Positions 1-15,770 of a stretch of 64,000 nucleotides of DNA are shown here, in pieces. The position numbers and the translations under genes are program-made. The notes under the pieces are model-generated. The model did not search any database and was not told the DNA's origin. It saw only the letters and a list, made by a program, of their open reading frames with translations. The DNA is from Bombus terrestris (lineage: Eukaryota; Arthropoda; Insecta; Hymenoptera; Apidae): positions 52,543 through 116,542 of the forward strand of contig NW_025963662.1 in NCBI RefSeq assembly GCF_910591885.1, written 5' to 3'. Within the stretch, counting starts at the first letter, position 1. Each line of letters starts with the position of its first letter.

Positions 1-3000
1 ACGTGGGACAACGTGGGACACCGTTGGACACCGTGGGACACCGTTGGACACCGTTGGACATCGTTGGACACCGTGGGACAACGTGGGACAACGTGGGACA
101 ACGTGGGACAACGTGGGACATCGTGGGACAACGTGGGACAACGTGGGACAACGTGGGACAACGTGGGACATCGTGGGACAACGTGGGACAACGTGGGACA
201 ACGTGGGACATCGTGGGACAACGTGGGACAACGTGGGACAACGTGGGACAACGTGGGACACCGTTGGACACCGTTGGACACCGTTGGACACCGTTGGACA
301 TCGTTGGACACCGTGGGACAACGTGGGACAACGTGGGACAACGTGGGAAACCATGGAACAACGTGGGACAACGTGGGACACCGTTGGACATCGTTGGACA
401 TCGTTGGACACCGTGGGACAACGTGGGACAACGTGGGACAACGTGGGACAACGTGGGACAACGTGGGACAACGTGGGACAACGTGGGACAACGTGGGACA
501 ACGTGGGACACCGTTGGACACCGTTGGACATCGTTGGACACCGTGGGACAACGTGGGACAACGTGGGACAACGTGGGATAACGTGGGACAACGTGGGACA
601 ACGTGGGACAACGTCGGACACCGTTGGACATCGTTGGACACCGTGGGACAACGTGGGACAACGTGGGACAACCTGGGAAACCATGGAACAACGTGGGACA
701 ACGTGGGACACCGTTGGACATCGTTGGACATCGTTGGACACCGTGGGACAACGTGGGACAACGTGGGACAACGTGGGACAACGTCGGACAACGTGGGACA
801 ACGTGGGACATCGTGGGACAACGTGGGACAACGTGGGACAACGTGGGACAACGTGGGACAACGTGGGACAACGTGGGACAACGTGGGACACCGTTGGACA
901 CCGTGGGACACCGTTGGACACCGTTGGACATCGTTGGACACCGTGGGACAACGTGGGACAACGTGGGACAACGTGGGACAACGTGGGACATCGTGGGACA
1001 ACGTGGGACAACGTGGGACAACGTGGGACAACGTGGGACATCGTGGGACAACGTGGGACAACGTGGGACAACGTGGGACATCGTGGGACAACGTGGGACA
1101 ACGTGGGACAACGTGGGACAACGTGGGACACCGTTGGACACCGTTGGACACCGTTGGACACCGTTGGACATCGTTGGACACCGTGGGACAACGTGGGACA
1201 ACGTGGGACAACGTGGGAAACCATGGAACAACGTGGGACAACGTGGGACACCGTTGGACATCGTTGGACATCGTTGGACACCGTGGGACAACGTGGGACA
1301 ACGTGGGACAACGTGGGACAACGTGGGACAACGTGGGACAACGTGGGACAACGTGGGACAACGTGGGACAACGTGGGACACCGTTGGACACCGTTGGACA
1401 TCGTTGGACACCGTGGGACAACGTGGGACAACGTGGGACAACGTGGGACAACGTGGGACAACGTGGGACAACGTGGGACAACGTCGGACAACGTGGGACA
1501 ACGTGGGACAACGTGGGACAACGTGGGACATCGTGGGACAACGTGGGACAACGTGGGACAACGTGGGACAACGTGGGACATCGTGGGACAACGTGGGACA
1601 ACGTGGGACAACGTGGGACAACGTGGGACAACGTGGGACATCGTGGGACACCGTTGGACACCGTGGGACAACGTGGGACAACGTGGGACAACGTGGGACA
1701 ACGTGGGACAACGTGGGACAACGTGGGACAACGTGGGACAACGTGGGACAACGTGGGACAACGTGGGACATCGTGGGACAACGTGGGACATCGTGGGACA
1801 ACGTGGGACAACGTGGGACAACGTGGGACATCGTGGGACAACGTGGGACAACGTGGGACAACGTGGGACAACGTGGGACACCGTTGGACACCGTTGGACA
1901 CCGTTGGACACCGTTGGACATCGTTGGACACCGTGGGACAACGTGGGACAACGTGGGACAACGTGGGAAACCATGGAACAACGTGGGACAACGTGGGACA
2001 CCGTTGGACATCGTTGGACATCGTTGGACACCGTTGGACATCGTTGGACACCGTGGGACAACGTGGGACAACGTGGGACAACGTGGGACAACGTGGGACA
2101 TCGTGGGACAACGTGGGACAACGTGGGACACCGTTGGACACCGTGGGACACCGTTGGACACCGTTGGACATCGTTGGACACCGTGGGACAACGTGGGACA
2201 ACGTGGGACAACGTGGGACAACGTGGGACATCGTGGGACAACGTGGGACAACGTGGGACAACGTGGGACAACGTGGGACAACGTGGGACAACGTGGGACA
2301 ACGTGGGACATCGTGGGACAACGTGGGACAACGTGGGACAACGTGGGACAACGTGGGACAACGTGGGACATCGTGGGACAACGTGGAACAACGTGGGACA
2401 ACGTGGGACAACGTGGGACATTGTGGGACAACGTGGGACAACGTGGGACAACGTGGGACACCGTGGGACAACGTGGGACAACGTGGGACAACGTGGGACA
2501 ACGTGGGACACCGTTGGACACCGTTGGACACCGTTGGACACCGTTGGACATCGTTGGACACCGTGGGACAACGTGGGACAACGTGGGACAACGTGGGAAA
2601 CCATGGAACAACGTGGGACACCGTGGGACAACGTGGGACAACGTGGGACAACGTGGGACAACGTGGGACAACGTGGGAGAACGTGGGACATCGTGGGACA
2701 CCGTTGGACACCGTGGGACAACGTGGGACAACGTGGGACAACGTGGGACATCGTGGGACAACGTGGGACAACGTGGGACAACGTGGGACAACGTGGGACA
2801 ACGTGGGACAACGTGGGACAACGTGGGACAACGTGGGACAACGTGGGACAACGTGGGACAACGTGGCACAACGTGGGACAACGTGGGACACCGTTGGACA
2901 TCGTTGGACAACGTGGGACAACGTGGGACAACGTGGGACAACGTGGGACAACGTGGGACAACGTGGGACAACGTGGGACAACGTGGGACACCGTTGGACA

Positions 3001-3350
3001 CCGTTGGACATCGTTGGACACCGTGGGACAACGTGGGACAACGTGGGACAACGTGGGACAACGTGGGACAACGTGGGACAACGTGGGACAACGTCGGACA
3101 ACGTGGGACAACGTGGGACAACGTGGGACAACGTGGGACATCGTGGGACAACGTGGGACAACGTGGGACAACGTGGGACAACGTGGGACATCGTGGGACA
3201 ACGTGGGACAACGTGGGACAACGTGGGACACCGTTGGACATCGTGGGACAACGTGGGACAACGTGGGACAACGTGGGACATCGTGGGACAACGTGGGACA
3301 ACGTGGGACAACGTGGGACAACGTGGGACAACGTGGGACAACGTGGGAAA

Positions 3351-6300
3351 CCATGGAACAACGTGGGACAACGTGGGACACCGTTGGACATCGTTGGACA
3401 ACGTGGGACAACGTGGGACAACGTGGGACAACGTGGGACAACGTGGGACAACGTGGGACAACGTGGGACACCGTTGGACACCGTGGGACACCGTTGGACA
3501 CCGTTGGACATCGTTGGACACCGTGGGACAACGTGGGACAACGTGGGACAACGTGGGAGAACGTGGGACCACGTGGGACAACGTGGGACATCGTGGGACA
3601 ACGTGGGACAACGTGGGACAACGTGGGACAACGTGGGACACCGTTGGACAACGTGGGACACCGTTGGACAACGTTGGACACCGTGGGACAACGTGGGACA
3701 ACGTGGGACCACGTGGGACAACGTGGGACAACGTGGGGCAACGTGGGACAACGTGGGACAACGTGGGACAACGTGGGACAACGTGGGACATCGTGGGACA
3801 ACGTGGGACAACGTGGGACAACGTGGGACAACGTGGGACAACGTGGGACACCGTTGGACATCGTTGGACACCGTGGGACACCGTGGGACAACGTGGGACA
3901 ACGTGGGACAACGTGGGACAACGTGGGACAACGTGGGAAACCATGGAACAACGTGGGACAACGTGGGACACCGTTGGACATCGTTGGACAACGTGGGACA
4001 ACGTGGGACAACGTGGGACAACGTGGGACAACGTGGGACAACGTGGGACAACGTGGGACACCGTTGGACACCGTGGGACACCGTTGGACACCGTTGGACA
4101 TCGTTGGACATCGTTGGACACCGTGGGACAACGTGGGACAACGTGGGACAACGTGGGACAACGTGGGACACCGTTGGACATCGTTGGACATCGTTGGACA
4201 TCGTGGGACACCGTTGGACATCGTTGGACATCGTTGGACACCGTTGGACACCGTTGGACAACGTGGGACATCGTGGGACAACGTGGGACAACGTGGGACA
4301 ACGTGGGACAACGTGGGACACCGTTGGACACCGTGGGACACCGTTGGACACCGTTGGACACCGTTGGACATCGTTGGACATCGTTGGACATCGTGGGACA
4401 CCGTTGGACATCGTTGGACATCGTTGGACACCGTTGGACATCGTTGGACACCGTGGGACAACGTGGGACAACGTGGGACAACGTGGGAAACCATGGAACA
4501 ACGTGGGACAACGTGGGACACCGTTGGACATCGTTGGACATCGTTGGACACCGTGGGACAACGTGGGACAACGTGGGAAAACGTGGGACAACGTGGGACA
4601 CCGTTGGACATCGCTGGACACCGTTGGACATCGTTGGACACCGTGGGACAACGTGGGACAACGTGGGACAACGTGGGACAACGTGGGACAACGTGGGACA
4701 ACGTGGGACAACGTGGGACATCGTTGGACACCGTTGGACACCGTGGGACAACGTGGGACAACGTGGGACAACGTGGGACAACGTGGGACAACGTGGGACA
4801 ACGTGGGACAACGTGGGACAACGTGGGACAACGTGGGACAACGTGGGACAACGTGGGACAACGTGGGACAACGTGGGACAACGTGGGACATCGTGGGACA
4901 ACGTGGGACAACGTGGGACAACGTGGGACAACGTGGGACAACGTGGGACACCGTTGGACATCGTTGGACAACGTGGGACACCGTTGGACATCGTTGGACA
5001 CCGTGGGACAACGTGGGACAACGTGGGACACCGTTGGACACCGTTGGACATCGTTGGACACCGTGGGACAACGTGGGACAACGTGGGACAACGTGGGAAA
5101 CCATGGAACAACGTGGGACAACGTGGGACACCGTTGGACATCGTTGGACAACGTGGGACAACGTGGGACAACGTGGGACAACGTGGGACAACGTGGGACA
5201 ACGTGGGACAACGTGGGACACCGTTGGACACCGTGGGACACCGTTGGACACCGTTGGACATCGTTGGACACCGTGGGACAACGTGGGACAACGTGGGACA
5301 ACGTGGGAGAACGTGGGACAACGTGGGAGAACGTGGGACAACGTGGGACAACGTGGGACAACGTGGGACAACGTGGGACAACGTGGGACAACGTGGGACA
5401 TCGTGGGACAACGTGGGACAACGTGGGACAACGTGGGACACCGTTGGACATCGTTGGACAACGTGGGACAACGTGGGACAACGTGGGACAACGTGGGACA
5501 ACGTGGGACAACGTGGGACAACGTGGGACAACGTGGGACAACGTGGGACAACGTGGGACAACGTGGGACACCGTTGGACACCGTTGGACATCGTTGGACA
5601 CCGTGGGACAACGTGGGACAACGTGGGACAACGTGGGACAACGTGGGACAACGTGGGACAACGTGGGACAACGTCGGACAACGTGGGACAACGTGGGACA
5701 ACGTGGGACAACGTGGGACATCGTGGGACAACGTGGGACAACGTGGGACAACGTGGGACAACGTTGGACATCGTGGGACAACGTGGGACAACGTGGGACA
5801 ACGTGGGACACCGTTGGACACCGTTGGACACCGTTGGACACCGTTGGACATCGTTGGACACCGTGGGACAACGTGGGACAACGTGGGACAACGTGGGAAA
5901 CCATGGAACAACGTGGGACAACGTGGGACACCGTTGGACATCGTTGGACATCGTTGGACACCGTGGGACAACGTGGGACAACGTGGGAAAACGTGGGACA
6001 ACGTGGGACACCGTTGGACATCGCTGGACACCGTTGGACATCGTTGGACACCGTGGGACAACGTGGGACAACGTGGGACATCGTTGGACACCGTTGGACA
6101 CCGTGGGACAACGTGGGACAACGTGGGACAACGTGGGACAACGTGGGACAACGTGGGACAACGTGGGACAACGTGGGACAACGTGGGACATCGTGGGACA
6201 ACGTGGGACAACGTGGGACAACGTGGGACATCGTGGGACAACGTGGGACAACGTGGGACAACGTGGGACAACGTGGGACAACGTGGGACACCGTTGGACA

Positions 6301-9230
6301 TCGTTGGACACCGTGGGACAACGTGGGACAACGTGGGACAACGTGGGACACCGTTGGACACCGTTGGACACCGTTGGACACCGTTGGACACCGTTGGACA
6401 TCGTTGGACACCGTGGGACAACGTGGGACAACGTGGGACAACGTGGGAAACCATGGAACAACGTGGGACAACGTGGGACACCGTTGGACATCGTCGGACA
6501 ACGTGGGACAACGTGGGACAACGTGGGACAACGTGGGACAACGTGGGACAACGTGGGACAACGTGGGACAACGTGGGACAACGTGGGACAACGTGGGACA
6601 TCGTGGGACAACGTGGGACAACGTGGGACAACGTGGGACATCGTGGGACAACGTGGGACAACGTGGGACACCGTTGGACACCGTTGGACACCGTTGGACA
6701 CCGTTGGACATCGTTGGACACCGTGGGACAACGTGGGACAACGTGGGACAACGTGGGAAACCATGGAACAACGTGGGACAACGTGGGACACCGTTGGACA
6801 TCGTTGGACATCGTTGGACACCGTGGGACAACGTGGGACAACGTGGGACACCGTTGGACATCGCTGGACACCGTTGGACATCGTTGGACACCGTGGGACA
6901 ACGTGGGACAACGTGGGACAACGGGGGACAACGTGGGACAACGTGGGACAACGTGGGACAACGTGGGACAACGTGGGACAACGTGGGACATCGTGGGACA
7001 ACGTGGGACAACGTGGGACAACGTGGGACAACGTGGGACATCGTTGGACACCGTTGGACACCGTGGGACAACGTGGGACAACGTGGGACAACGTGGGACA
7101 ACGTGGGACAACGTGGGACAACGTGGGACAACGTGGGACAACGTGGGACAACGTGGGACAACGTGGGACAACGTGGGACAACGTGGGACAACGTGGGACA
7201 TCGTGGGACAACGTGGGACAACGTGGGACAACGTGGGACAACGTGGGACAACGTGGGACACCGTTGGACATCGTTGGACACCGTGGGACAACGTGGGACA
7301 ACGTGGGACAACGTGGGACACCGTTGGACACCGTTGGACACCATTGGACACCGTTGGACACCGTTGGACATCGTTGGACACCGTGGGACAACGTGGGACA
7401 ACGTGGGACAACGTGGGAAACCATGGAACAACGTGGGACAACGTGGGACACCGTGGGACATCGTCGGACAACGTGGGACAACGTGGGACAACGTGGGACA
7501 ACGTGGGACAACGTGGGACAACGTGGGACAACGTGGGACACCGTTGGACACCGTGGGACACCGTTGGACACCGTTGGACATCGTGGGACACCGTGGGACA
7601 ACGTGGGACAACGTGGGACAACGTGGGACAACGTGGGACAACGTGGGACAACGTGGGACAACGTGGGACAACGTGGGACAACGTGGGACAACGTGGGACA
7701 TCGTGGGACAACGTGGGACAACGTGGGACAACGTGGGACAACGTGGGACACCGTTGGACAACGTGGGACACCGTTGGACATCGTTGGACACCGTGGGACA
7801 ACGTGGGACAACGTGGGACAACGTGGGACATCGTGGGACAACGTGGGACAACGTGGGACAACGTGGGACAACGTGGGACAACGTGGGACAACGTGGGACA
7901 ACGTGGGAAACCATGGAACAACGTGGGACAACGTGGGACACCGTTGGACATCGTTGGACATCGTTGGACACCGTGGGACAACGTGGAACAACGTGGGAAA
8001 ACGTGGGACAACGTGGGACACCGTTGGACATCGCTGGACACCGTTGGACATCGTTGGACACCGTGGGACAACGTGGGACAACGTGGGACAACGTGGGACA
8101 ACGTGGGACAACGTGGGACAACGTGGGACAACGTGGGACAACGTGGGACAACGTGGGACAACGTGGGACAACGTGGGACATCGTGGGACAACGTGGGACA
8201 ACGTGGGACAACGTGGGACAACGTGGGACATCGTTGGACACCGTTGGACACCGTGGGACAACGTGGGACAACGTGGGACAACGTGGGACAACGTGGGACA
8301 ACGTGGGACAACGTGGGACAACGTGGGACAACGTGGGACAACGTGGGACAACGTGGGACAACGTGGGACAACGTGGGACAACGTGGGACAACGTGGGACA
8401 ACGTGGGACATCGTGGGACAACGTGGGACAACGTGGGACAACGTGGGACAACGTGGGACAACGTGGGACACCGTTGGACATCGTTGGACAACGTGGGACA
8501 CCGTTGGACATCGTTGGACACCGTGGGACAACGTGGGACAACGTGGGACACCGTTGGACACCGTTGGACATCGTTGGACACCGTGGGACAACGTGGGACA
8601 ACGTGGGACAACGTGGGAAACCATGGAACAACGTGGGACAACGTGGGACAACGTGGGACAACGTGGGACAACGTGGGACAACGTGGGACAACGTGGGACA
8701 CCGTTGGACACCGTGGGACACCGTTGGACACCGTTGGACATCGTTGGACACCGTGGGACAACGTGGGACAACGTGGGACAACGTGGGAGAACGTGGGACA
8801 ACGTGGGACAACGTGGGACAACGTGGGACAACGTGGGACAACGTGGGACAACGTGGGACAACGTGGGACATCGTGGGACAACGTGGGACAACGTGGGACA
8901 ACGTGGGACAACGTGGGACACCGTTGGACAACGTGGGACACCGTTGGACATCGTTGGACACCGTGGGACAACGTGGGACAACGTGGGACCACGTGGGACA
9001 ACGTGGGACAACGTGGGACAACGTGGGACAACGTGGGACAACGTGGGACAACGTGGGACAACGTGGGACATCGTGGGACAACGTGGGACAACGTGGGACA
9101 ACGTGGGACAACGTGGGACAACGTGGGACACCGTTGGACATCGTTGGACACCGTGGGACACCGTGGGACAACGTGGGACAACGTGGGACAACGTGGGACA
9201 ACGTGGGACAACGTGGGAAACCATGGATAA
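3351..9230 (+). repeat. Large segmental copy A1 (matches 22.2-29.1 kb)
   Basis: CCATGG sites at 3351, 3941, 4491, 5101, 5901, 6451, 6761, 7421, 7911, 8621 and 9221 can be aligned in order with those at 22229-29129. Rare variants agree: acgtggggca at 3731 and 22649, CACGTG at 3709 and 22627, a position-5 C (acgtcggaca) at 5671 and 24629, acgggggaca at 6921 and 26999, and ccattggaca at 7341 and 27419. The offset drifts from about 18.9 kb to 20.1 kb in steps of whole 10-bp units, with two larger additions in the second copy. Confidence 0.85.
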
Positions 9231-10149
9231 CGTGGGACAACGTGGGACACCGTTGGACATCGTTGGACAACGTGGGACAACGTGGGACAACGTGGGACAA
9301 CGTGGGACAACGTGGGACAACGTGGGACAACGTGGGACACCGTTGGACACCGTGGGACACCGTTGGACACCGTTGGACATCGTTGGACATCGTTGGACAC
9401 CGTGGGACAACGTGGGACAACGTGGGACAACGTGGGACAACGTGGGACACCGTTGGACATCGTTGGACATCGTTGGACATCGTGGGACACCGTTGGACAT
9501 CGTTGGACAGCGTTGGACAACGTGGGACACCGTTGGACACCGTTGGACATCGTTGGACACCGTGGGACAACGTGGGACAACGTGGGACAACGTGGGAAAC
9601 CATGGAACAACGTGGGACAACGTGGGACACCGTTGGACATCGTTGGACAACGTGGGACAACGTGGGACAACGTGGGACAACGTGGGACAACGTGGGACAA
9701 CGTGGGACAACGTGGGACACCGTTGGACAACGTGGGACACCGTTGGACATCGTTGGACACCGTGGGACAACGTGGGACAACGTGGGACAACGTGGGACAT
9801 CGTGGGACAACGTGGGACAACGTGGGACAACGTGGGAAACCATGGAACAACGTGGGACAACGTGGGACACCGTTGGACATCGTTGGACATCGTTGGACAC
9901 CGTGGGACAACGTGGGACAACGTGGGAAAACGTGGGACAACGTGGGACACCGTTGGACATCGCTGGACACCGTTGGACATCGTTGGACACCGTGGGACAA
10001 CGTGGGACAACGTGGGACAACGTGGGACAACGTGGGACAACGTGGGACAACGTGGGACAACGTGGGACAACGTGGGACAACGTGGGACAACGTGGGACAA
10101 CGTGGGACAACGTGGGACAACGTGGGACATCGTGGGACAACGTAGGACA
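6761..10149 (+). repeat. Higher-order block C, copy 1
   Basis: This block is defined by acgggggaca 160 bp after CCATGG (6921), then CCATGG at 7421, 7911, 8621, 9221, 9600 and 9840, and acgtaggaca at 10140. A gtggaac unit lies 70 bp after the 7911 site (7981). The same order of markers recurs from 11760 and, in parts, from 26839 and 30099. This copy carries the 9-bp unit at 9221. Confidence 0.85.
9221..9229 (+). repeat. 9-bp unit, first register shift
   Basis: The second half of a CCATGG dimer reads ccatggata instead of the usual ccatggaaca, a net loss of one base. Downstream units are displaced by one position relative to base 1. The change also creates a TAA at 9228-9230. It shares its exact sequence with the 9-bp unit at 13810-13818. 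Confidence 0.95.
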
Positions 10150-11759
10150 ACGTGGGACAACGTGGGACATCGTTGGACACCGTTGGACACCGTGGGACAA
10201 CGTGGGACAACGTGGGACAACGTGGGACAACGTGGGACAACGTGGGACAACGTGGGACAACGTGGGACAACGTGGGACAACGTGGGACAACGTGGGACAA
10301 CGTGGGACAACGTGGGACAACGTGGGACAACGTGGGACATCGTGGGACAACGTGGGACAACGTGGGACAACGTGGGACAACGTGGGACACCGTTGGACAT
10401 CGTCGGACAACGTGGGACACCGTTGGACATCGTTGGACACCGTGGGACAACGTGGGACAACGTGGGACAACGTGGGACACCGTTGGACAACGTTGGACAT
10501 CGTTGGACACCGTGGGACAACGTGGGACAACGTGGGACAACGTGGGACAACGTGGGACAACGTGGGACAACGTGGGACAACGTGGGACAACGTGGGACAA
10601 CGTGGGACAACGTGGGACAACGTGGGACAACGTGGGACACCGTTGGACATCGCTGGACACCGTTGGACATCGTTGGACACCGTGGGACAACGTGGGACAA
10701 CGTGGGACAACGTGGGACAACGTGGGACAACGTGGGACAACGTGGGACAACGTGGGACAACGTGGGACAACGTGGGACAACGTGGGACAACGTGGGACAA
10801 CGTGGGACAACGTGGGACATCGTGGGACAACGTGGGACAACGTGGGACAACGTGGGACAACGTTGGACATCGTTGGACACCGTTGGACACCGTGGGACAA
10901 CGTGGGACAACGTGGGACAACGTGGGACCACGTGGGACAACGTGGGACAACGTGGGACAACGTGGGACAACGTGGGACAACGTGGGACATCGTGGGACAA
11001 CGTGGGACAACGTGGGACAACGTGGGACAACGTGGGACAACGTGGGACATCGTGGGACAACGTGGGACAACGTGGGACAACGTGGGACACCGTTGGACAC
11101 CGTTGGACACCGTTGGACACCGTTGGACATCGTTGGACACCGTGGGACAACGTGGGACAACGTGGGACAACGTGGGAAACCATGGAACAACGTGGGACAA
11201 CGTGGGACACCGTTGGACATCGTTGGACATCGTTGGACACCGTGGGACAACGTGGGACAACGTGGGAAAACGTGGGACAACGTGGGACACCGTGGGACAT
11301 CGCTGGACACCGTTGGACATCGTGGGACACCGTGGGACAACGTGGGACAACGTGGGACATCGTTGGACACCGTTGGACACCGTGGGACAACGTGGGACAA
11401 CGTGGGACAACGTGGGACAACGTGGGACAACGTGGGACAACGTGGGACAACGTGGGACAACGTGGGACATCGTGGGACAACGTGGGACAACGTGGGACAA
11501 CGTGGGACATCGTGGGACAACGTGGGACAACGTGGGACAACGTGGGACAACGTGGGACAACGTGGGACACCGTTGGACATCGTTGGACACCGTGGGACAA
11601 CGTGGGACAACGTGGGACAACGTGGGACACCGTTGGACACCGTTGGACACCGTTGGACACCGTTGGACACCGTTGGACATCGTTGGACACCGTGGGACAA
11701 CGTGGGACAACGTGGGACAACGTGGGACACCGTGGGACAACGTGGGACAACGTGGGAAA

Positions 11760-14700
11760 CCATGGAACAACGTGGGACAACGTGGGACACCGTTGGACAT
11801 CGTTGGACATCGTTGGACACCGTGGGACAACGTGGGACAACGTGGGACACCGTTGGACATCGCTGGACACCGTTGGACATCGTTGGACACCGTGGGACAA
11901 CGTGGGACAACGTGGGACAACGGGGGACAACGTGGGACAACGTGGGACAACGTGGGACAACGTGGGACAACGTGGGACAACGTGGGACATCGTGGGACAA
12001 CGTGGGACAACGTGGGACAACGTGGGAAACCATGGAACAACGTGGGACAACGTGGGACACCGTTGGACATCGTCGGACAACGTGGGACAACGTGGGACAA
12101 CGTGGGACAACGTGGGACAACGTGGGACAACGTGGGACAACGTGGGACACCGTTGGACACCGTGGGACACCGTTGGACACCGTTGGACATCGTGGGACAC
12201 CGTGGGACAACGTGGGACAACGTGGGACAACGTGGGACAACGTTGGACAACGTGGGACACCGTTGGACATTGTTGGACACCGTGGGACAACGTGGGACAA
12301 CGTGGGACAACGTGGGACATCGTGGGACAACGTGGGACAACGTGGGACAACGTGGGACACCGTTGGACAACGTGGGACACCGTTGGACATTGTTGGACAC
12401 CGTGGGACAACGTGGGACAACGTGGGACAACGTGGGACATCGTGGGACAACGTGGGACAACGTGGGACAACGTGGGACAACGTGGGACAACGTGGGACAA
12501 CGTGGGACAACGTGGGAAACCATGGAACAACGTGGGACAACGTGGGACACCGTTGGACATCGTTGGACATCGTTGGACACCGTGGGACAACGTGGAACAA
12601 CGTGGGAAAACGTGGGACAACGTGGGACACCGTTGGACATCGCTGGACACCGTTGGACATCGTTGGACACCGTGGGACAACGTGGGACAACGTGGGACAA
12701 CGTGGGACAACGTGGGACAACGTGGGACAACGTGGGACAACGTGGGACAACGTGGGACAACGTGGGACAACGTGGGACAACGTGGGACATCGTGGGACAA
12801 CGTGGGACAACGTGGGACAACGTGGGACAACGTGGGACATCGTTGGACACCGTTGGACACCGTGGGACAACGTGGGACAACGTGGGACAACGTGGGACAA
12901 CGTGGGACAACGTGGGACAACGTGGGACAACGTGGGACAACGTGGGACAACGTGGGACAACGTGGGACAACGTGGGACAACGTGGGACAACGTGGGACAA
13001 CGTGGGACATCGTGGGACAACGTGGGACAACGTGGGACAACGTGGGACAACGTGGGACAACGTGGGACACCGTTGGACATCGTTGGACAACGTGGGACAC
13101 CGTTGGACATCGTTGGACACCGTGGGACAACGTGGGACAACGTGGGACACCGTTGGACACCGTTGGACATCGTTGGACACCGTGGGACAACGTGGGACAA
13201 CGTGGGACAACGTGGGAAACCATGGAACAACGTGGGACAACGTGGGACAACGTGGGACAACGTGGGACAACGTGGGACAACGTGGGACAACGTGGGACAC
13301 CGTTGGACACCGTGGGACACCGTTGGACACCGTTGGACATCGTGGGACACCGTGGGACAACGTGGGACAACGTGGGACAACGTGGGACAACGTTGGACAA
13401 CGTGGGACACCGTTGGACATTGTTGGACACCGTGGGACAACGTGGGACAACGTGGGACAACGTGGGACATCGTGGGACAACGTGGGACAACGTGGGACAA
13501 CGTGGGACACCGTTGGACAACGTGGGACACCGTTGGACATCGTTGGACACCGTGGGACAACGTGGGACAACGTGGGACCACGTGGGACAACGTGGGACAA
13601 CGTGGGACAACGTGGGACAACGTGGGACAACGTGGGACAACGTGGGACAACGTGGGACATCGTGGGACAACGTGGGACAACGTGGGACAACGTGGGACAA
13701 CGTGGGACAACGTGGGACACCGTTGGACATCGTTGGACACCGTGGGACACCGTGGGACAACGTGGGACAACGTGGGACAACGTGGGACAACGTGGGACAA
13801 CGTGGGAAACCATGGATAACGTGGGACAACGTGGGACACCGTTGGACATCGTTGGACAACGTGGGACAACGTGGGACAACGTGGGACAACGTGGGACAAC
13901 GTGGGACAACGTGGGACAACGTGGGACACCGTTGGACACCGTGGGACACCGTTGGACACCGTTGGACATCGTTGGACATCGTTGGACACCGTGGGACAAC
14001 GTGGGACAACGTGGGAAAACGTGGGACAACGTGGGACACCGTTGGACATCGCTGGACACCGTTGGACATCGTTGGACACCGTGGGACAACGTGGGACAAC
14101 GTGGGACAACGTGGGACAACGTGGGACAACGTGGGACAACGTGGGACAACGTGGGACAACGTGGGACAACGTGGGACAACGTGGGACAACGTGGGACAAC
14201 GTGGGACAACGTGGGACATCGTGGGACAACGTAGGACAACGTGGGACAACGTGGGACATCGTTGGACAACGTTGGACACCGTGGGACAACGTGGGACAAC
14301 GTGGGACAACGTGGGACAACGTGGGACAACGTGGGACAACGTGGGACAACGTGGGACAACGTGGGACAACGTGGGACAACGTGGGACAACGTGGGACAAC
14401 GTGGGACACCGTTGGACATCGTTGGACAACGTGGGACACCGTTGGACATCGTTGGACACCGTGGGACAACGTGGGACAACGTGGGACACCGTTGGACAAC
14501 GTTGGACATCGTTGGACACCGTGGGACAACGTGGGACAACGTGGGACAACGTGGGAAACCATGGAACAACGTGGGACAACGTGGGACACCGTGGGACATC
14601 GTTGGACAACGTGGGACAACGTGGGACAACGTGGGACAACGTGGGACAACGTGGGACAACGTGGGACAACGTGGGACACCGTTGGACAACGTGGGACACC

Positions 14701-15108
14701 GTTGGACATCGTTGGACACCGTGGGACAACGTGGGACAACGTGGGACAACGTGGGACATCGTGGGACAACGTGGGACAACGTGGGACAACGTGGGAAACC
14801 ATGGAACAACGTGGGACAACGTGGGACACCGTTGGACATCGTTGGACATCGTTGGACACCGTGGGACAACGTGGGACAACGTGGGAAAACGTGGGACAAC
14901 GTGGGACACCGTTGGACATCGCTGGACACCGTTGGACATCGTTGGACACCGTGGGACAACGTGGGACAACGTGGGACAACGTGGGACAACGTGGGACAAC
15001 GTGGGACAACGTGGGACAACGTGGGACAACGTGGGACAACGTGGGACAACGTGGGACAACGTGGGACAACGTGGGACAACGTGGGACATCGTGGGACAAC
15101 GTAGGACA
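11760..15108 (+). repeat. Higher-order block C, copy 2
   Basis: Markers match copy 1: acgggggaca at 11920 (160 bp after CCATGG 11760), CCATGG at 12030, 12520, 13220, 13810, 14559 and 14799, gtggaac 70 bp after 12520 (12590), and TAG at 15102. It shares the 9-bp unit with copy 1. It is shorter than copy 1 between the first two sites (270 against 660 bp) and longer after 13810 (749 against 379 bp), and it contains an extra TAG unit at 14232. Confidence 0.84.
13810..13818 (+). repeat. 9-bp unit, second register shift (same allele as 9221)
   Basis: This is again ccatggata in the same dimer context, with TAA at 13817-13819. It sits at the equivalent place in a second copy of the same higher-order block: CCATGG spacing is 490, 700 and 590 bp before it, against 490, 710 and 600 bp before 9221. 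It is best explained as one deletion that was later copied with its block. Confidence 0.95.
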
Positions 15109-15770
15109 ACGTGGGACAACGTGGGACATCGTTGGACACCGTTGGACACCGTGGGACAACGTGGGACAACGTGGGACAACGTGGGACAACGTGGGACAAC
15201 GTGGGACAACGTGGGACAACGTGGGACAACGTGGGACAACGTGGGACAACGTGGGACAACGTGGGACAACGTGGGACAACGTGGGACAACGTGGGACATC
15301 GTGGGACAACGTGGGACAACGTGGGACAACGTGGGACAACGTGGGACAACGTGGGACACCGTTGGACATCGTTGGAGAACGTGGGACACCGTTGGACATC
15401 GTTGGACACCGTGGGACAACGTGGGACAACGTGGGACAACGTGGGACACCGTTGGACAACGTTGGACATCGTTGGACACCGTGGGACAACGTGGGACAAC
15501 GTGGGACAACGTGGGACACCGTGGGACAACGTGGGACAACGTGGGAAAACGTGGGACAACGTGGGACACCGTTGGACATCGCTGGACACCGTTGGACATC
15601 GTTGGACACCGTGGGACAACGTGGGACAACGTGGGACAACGTGGGACAACGTGGGACAACGTGGGACAACGTGGGACAACGTGGGACAACGTGGGACAAC
15701 GTGGGACAACGTGGGACAACGTGGGACAACGTGGGACAACGTGGGACATCGTGGGACAACGTAGGACAAC

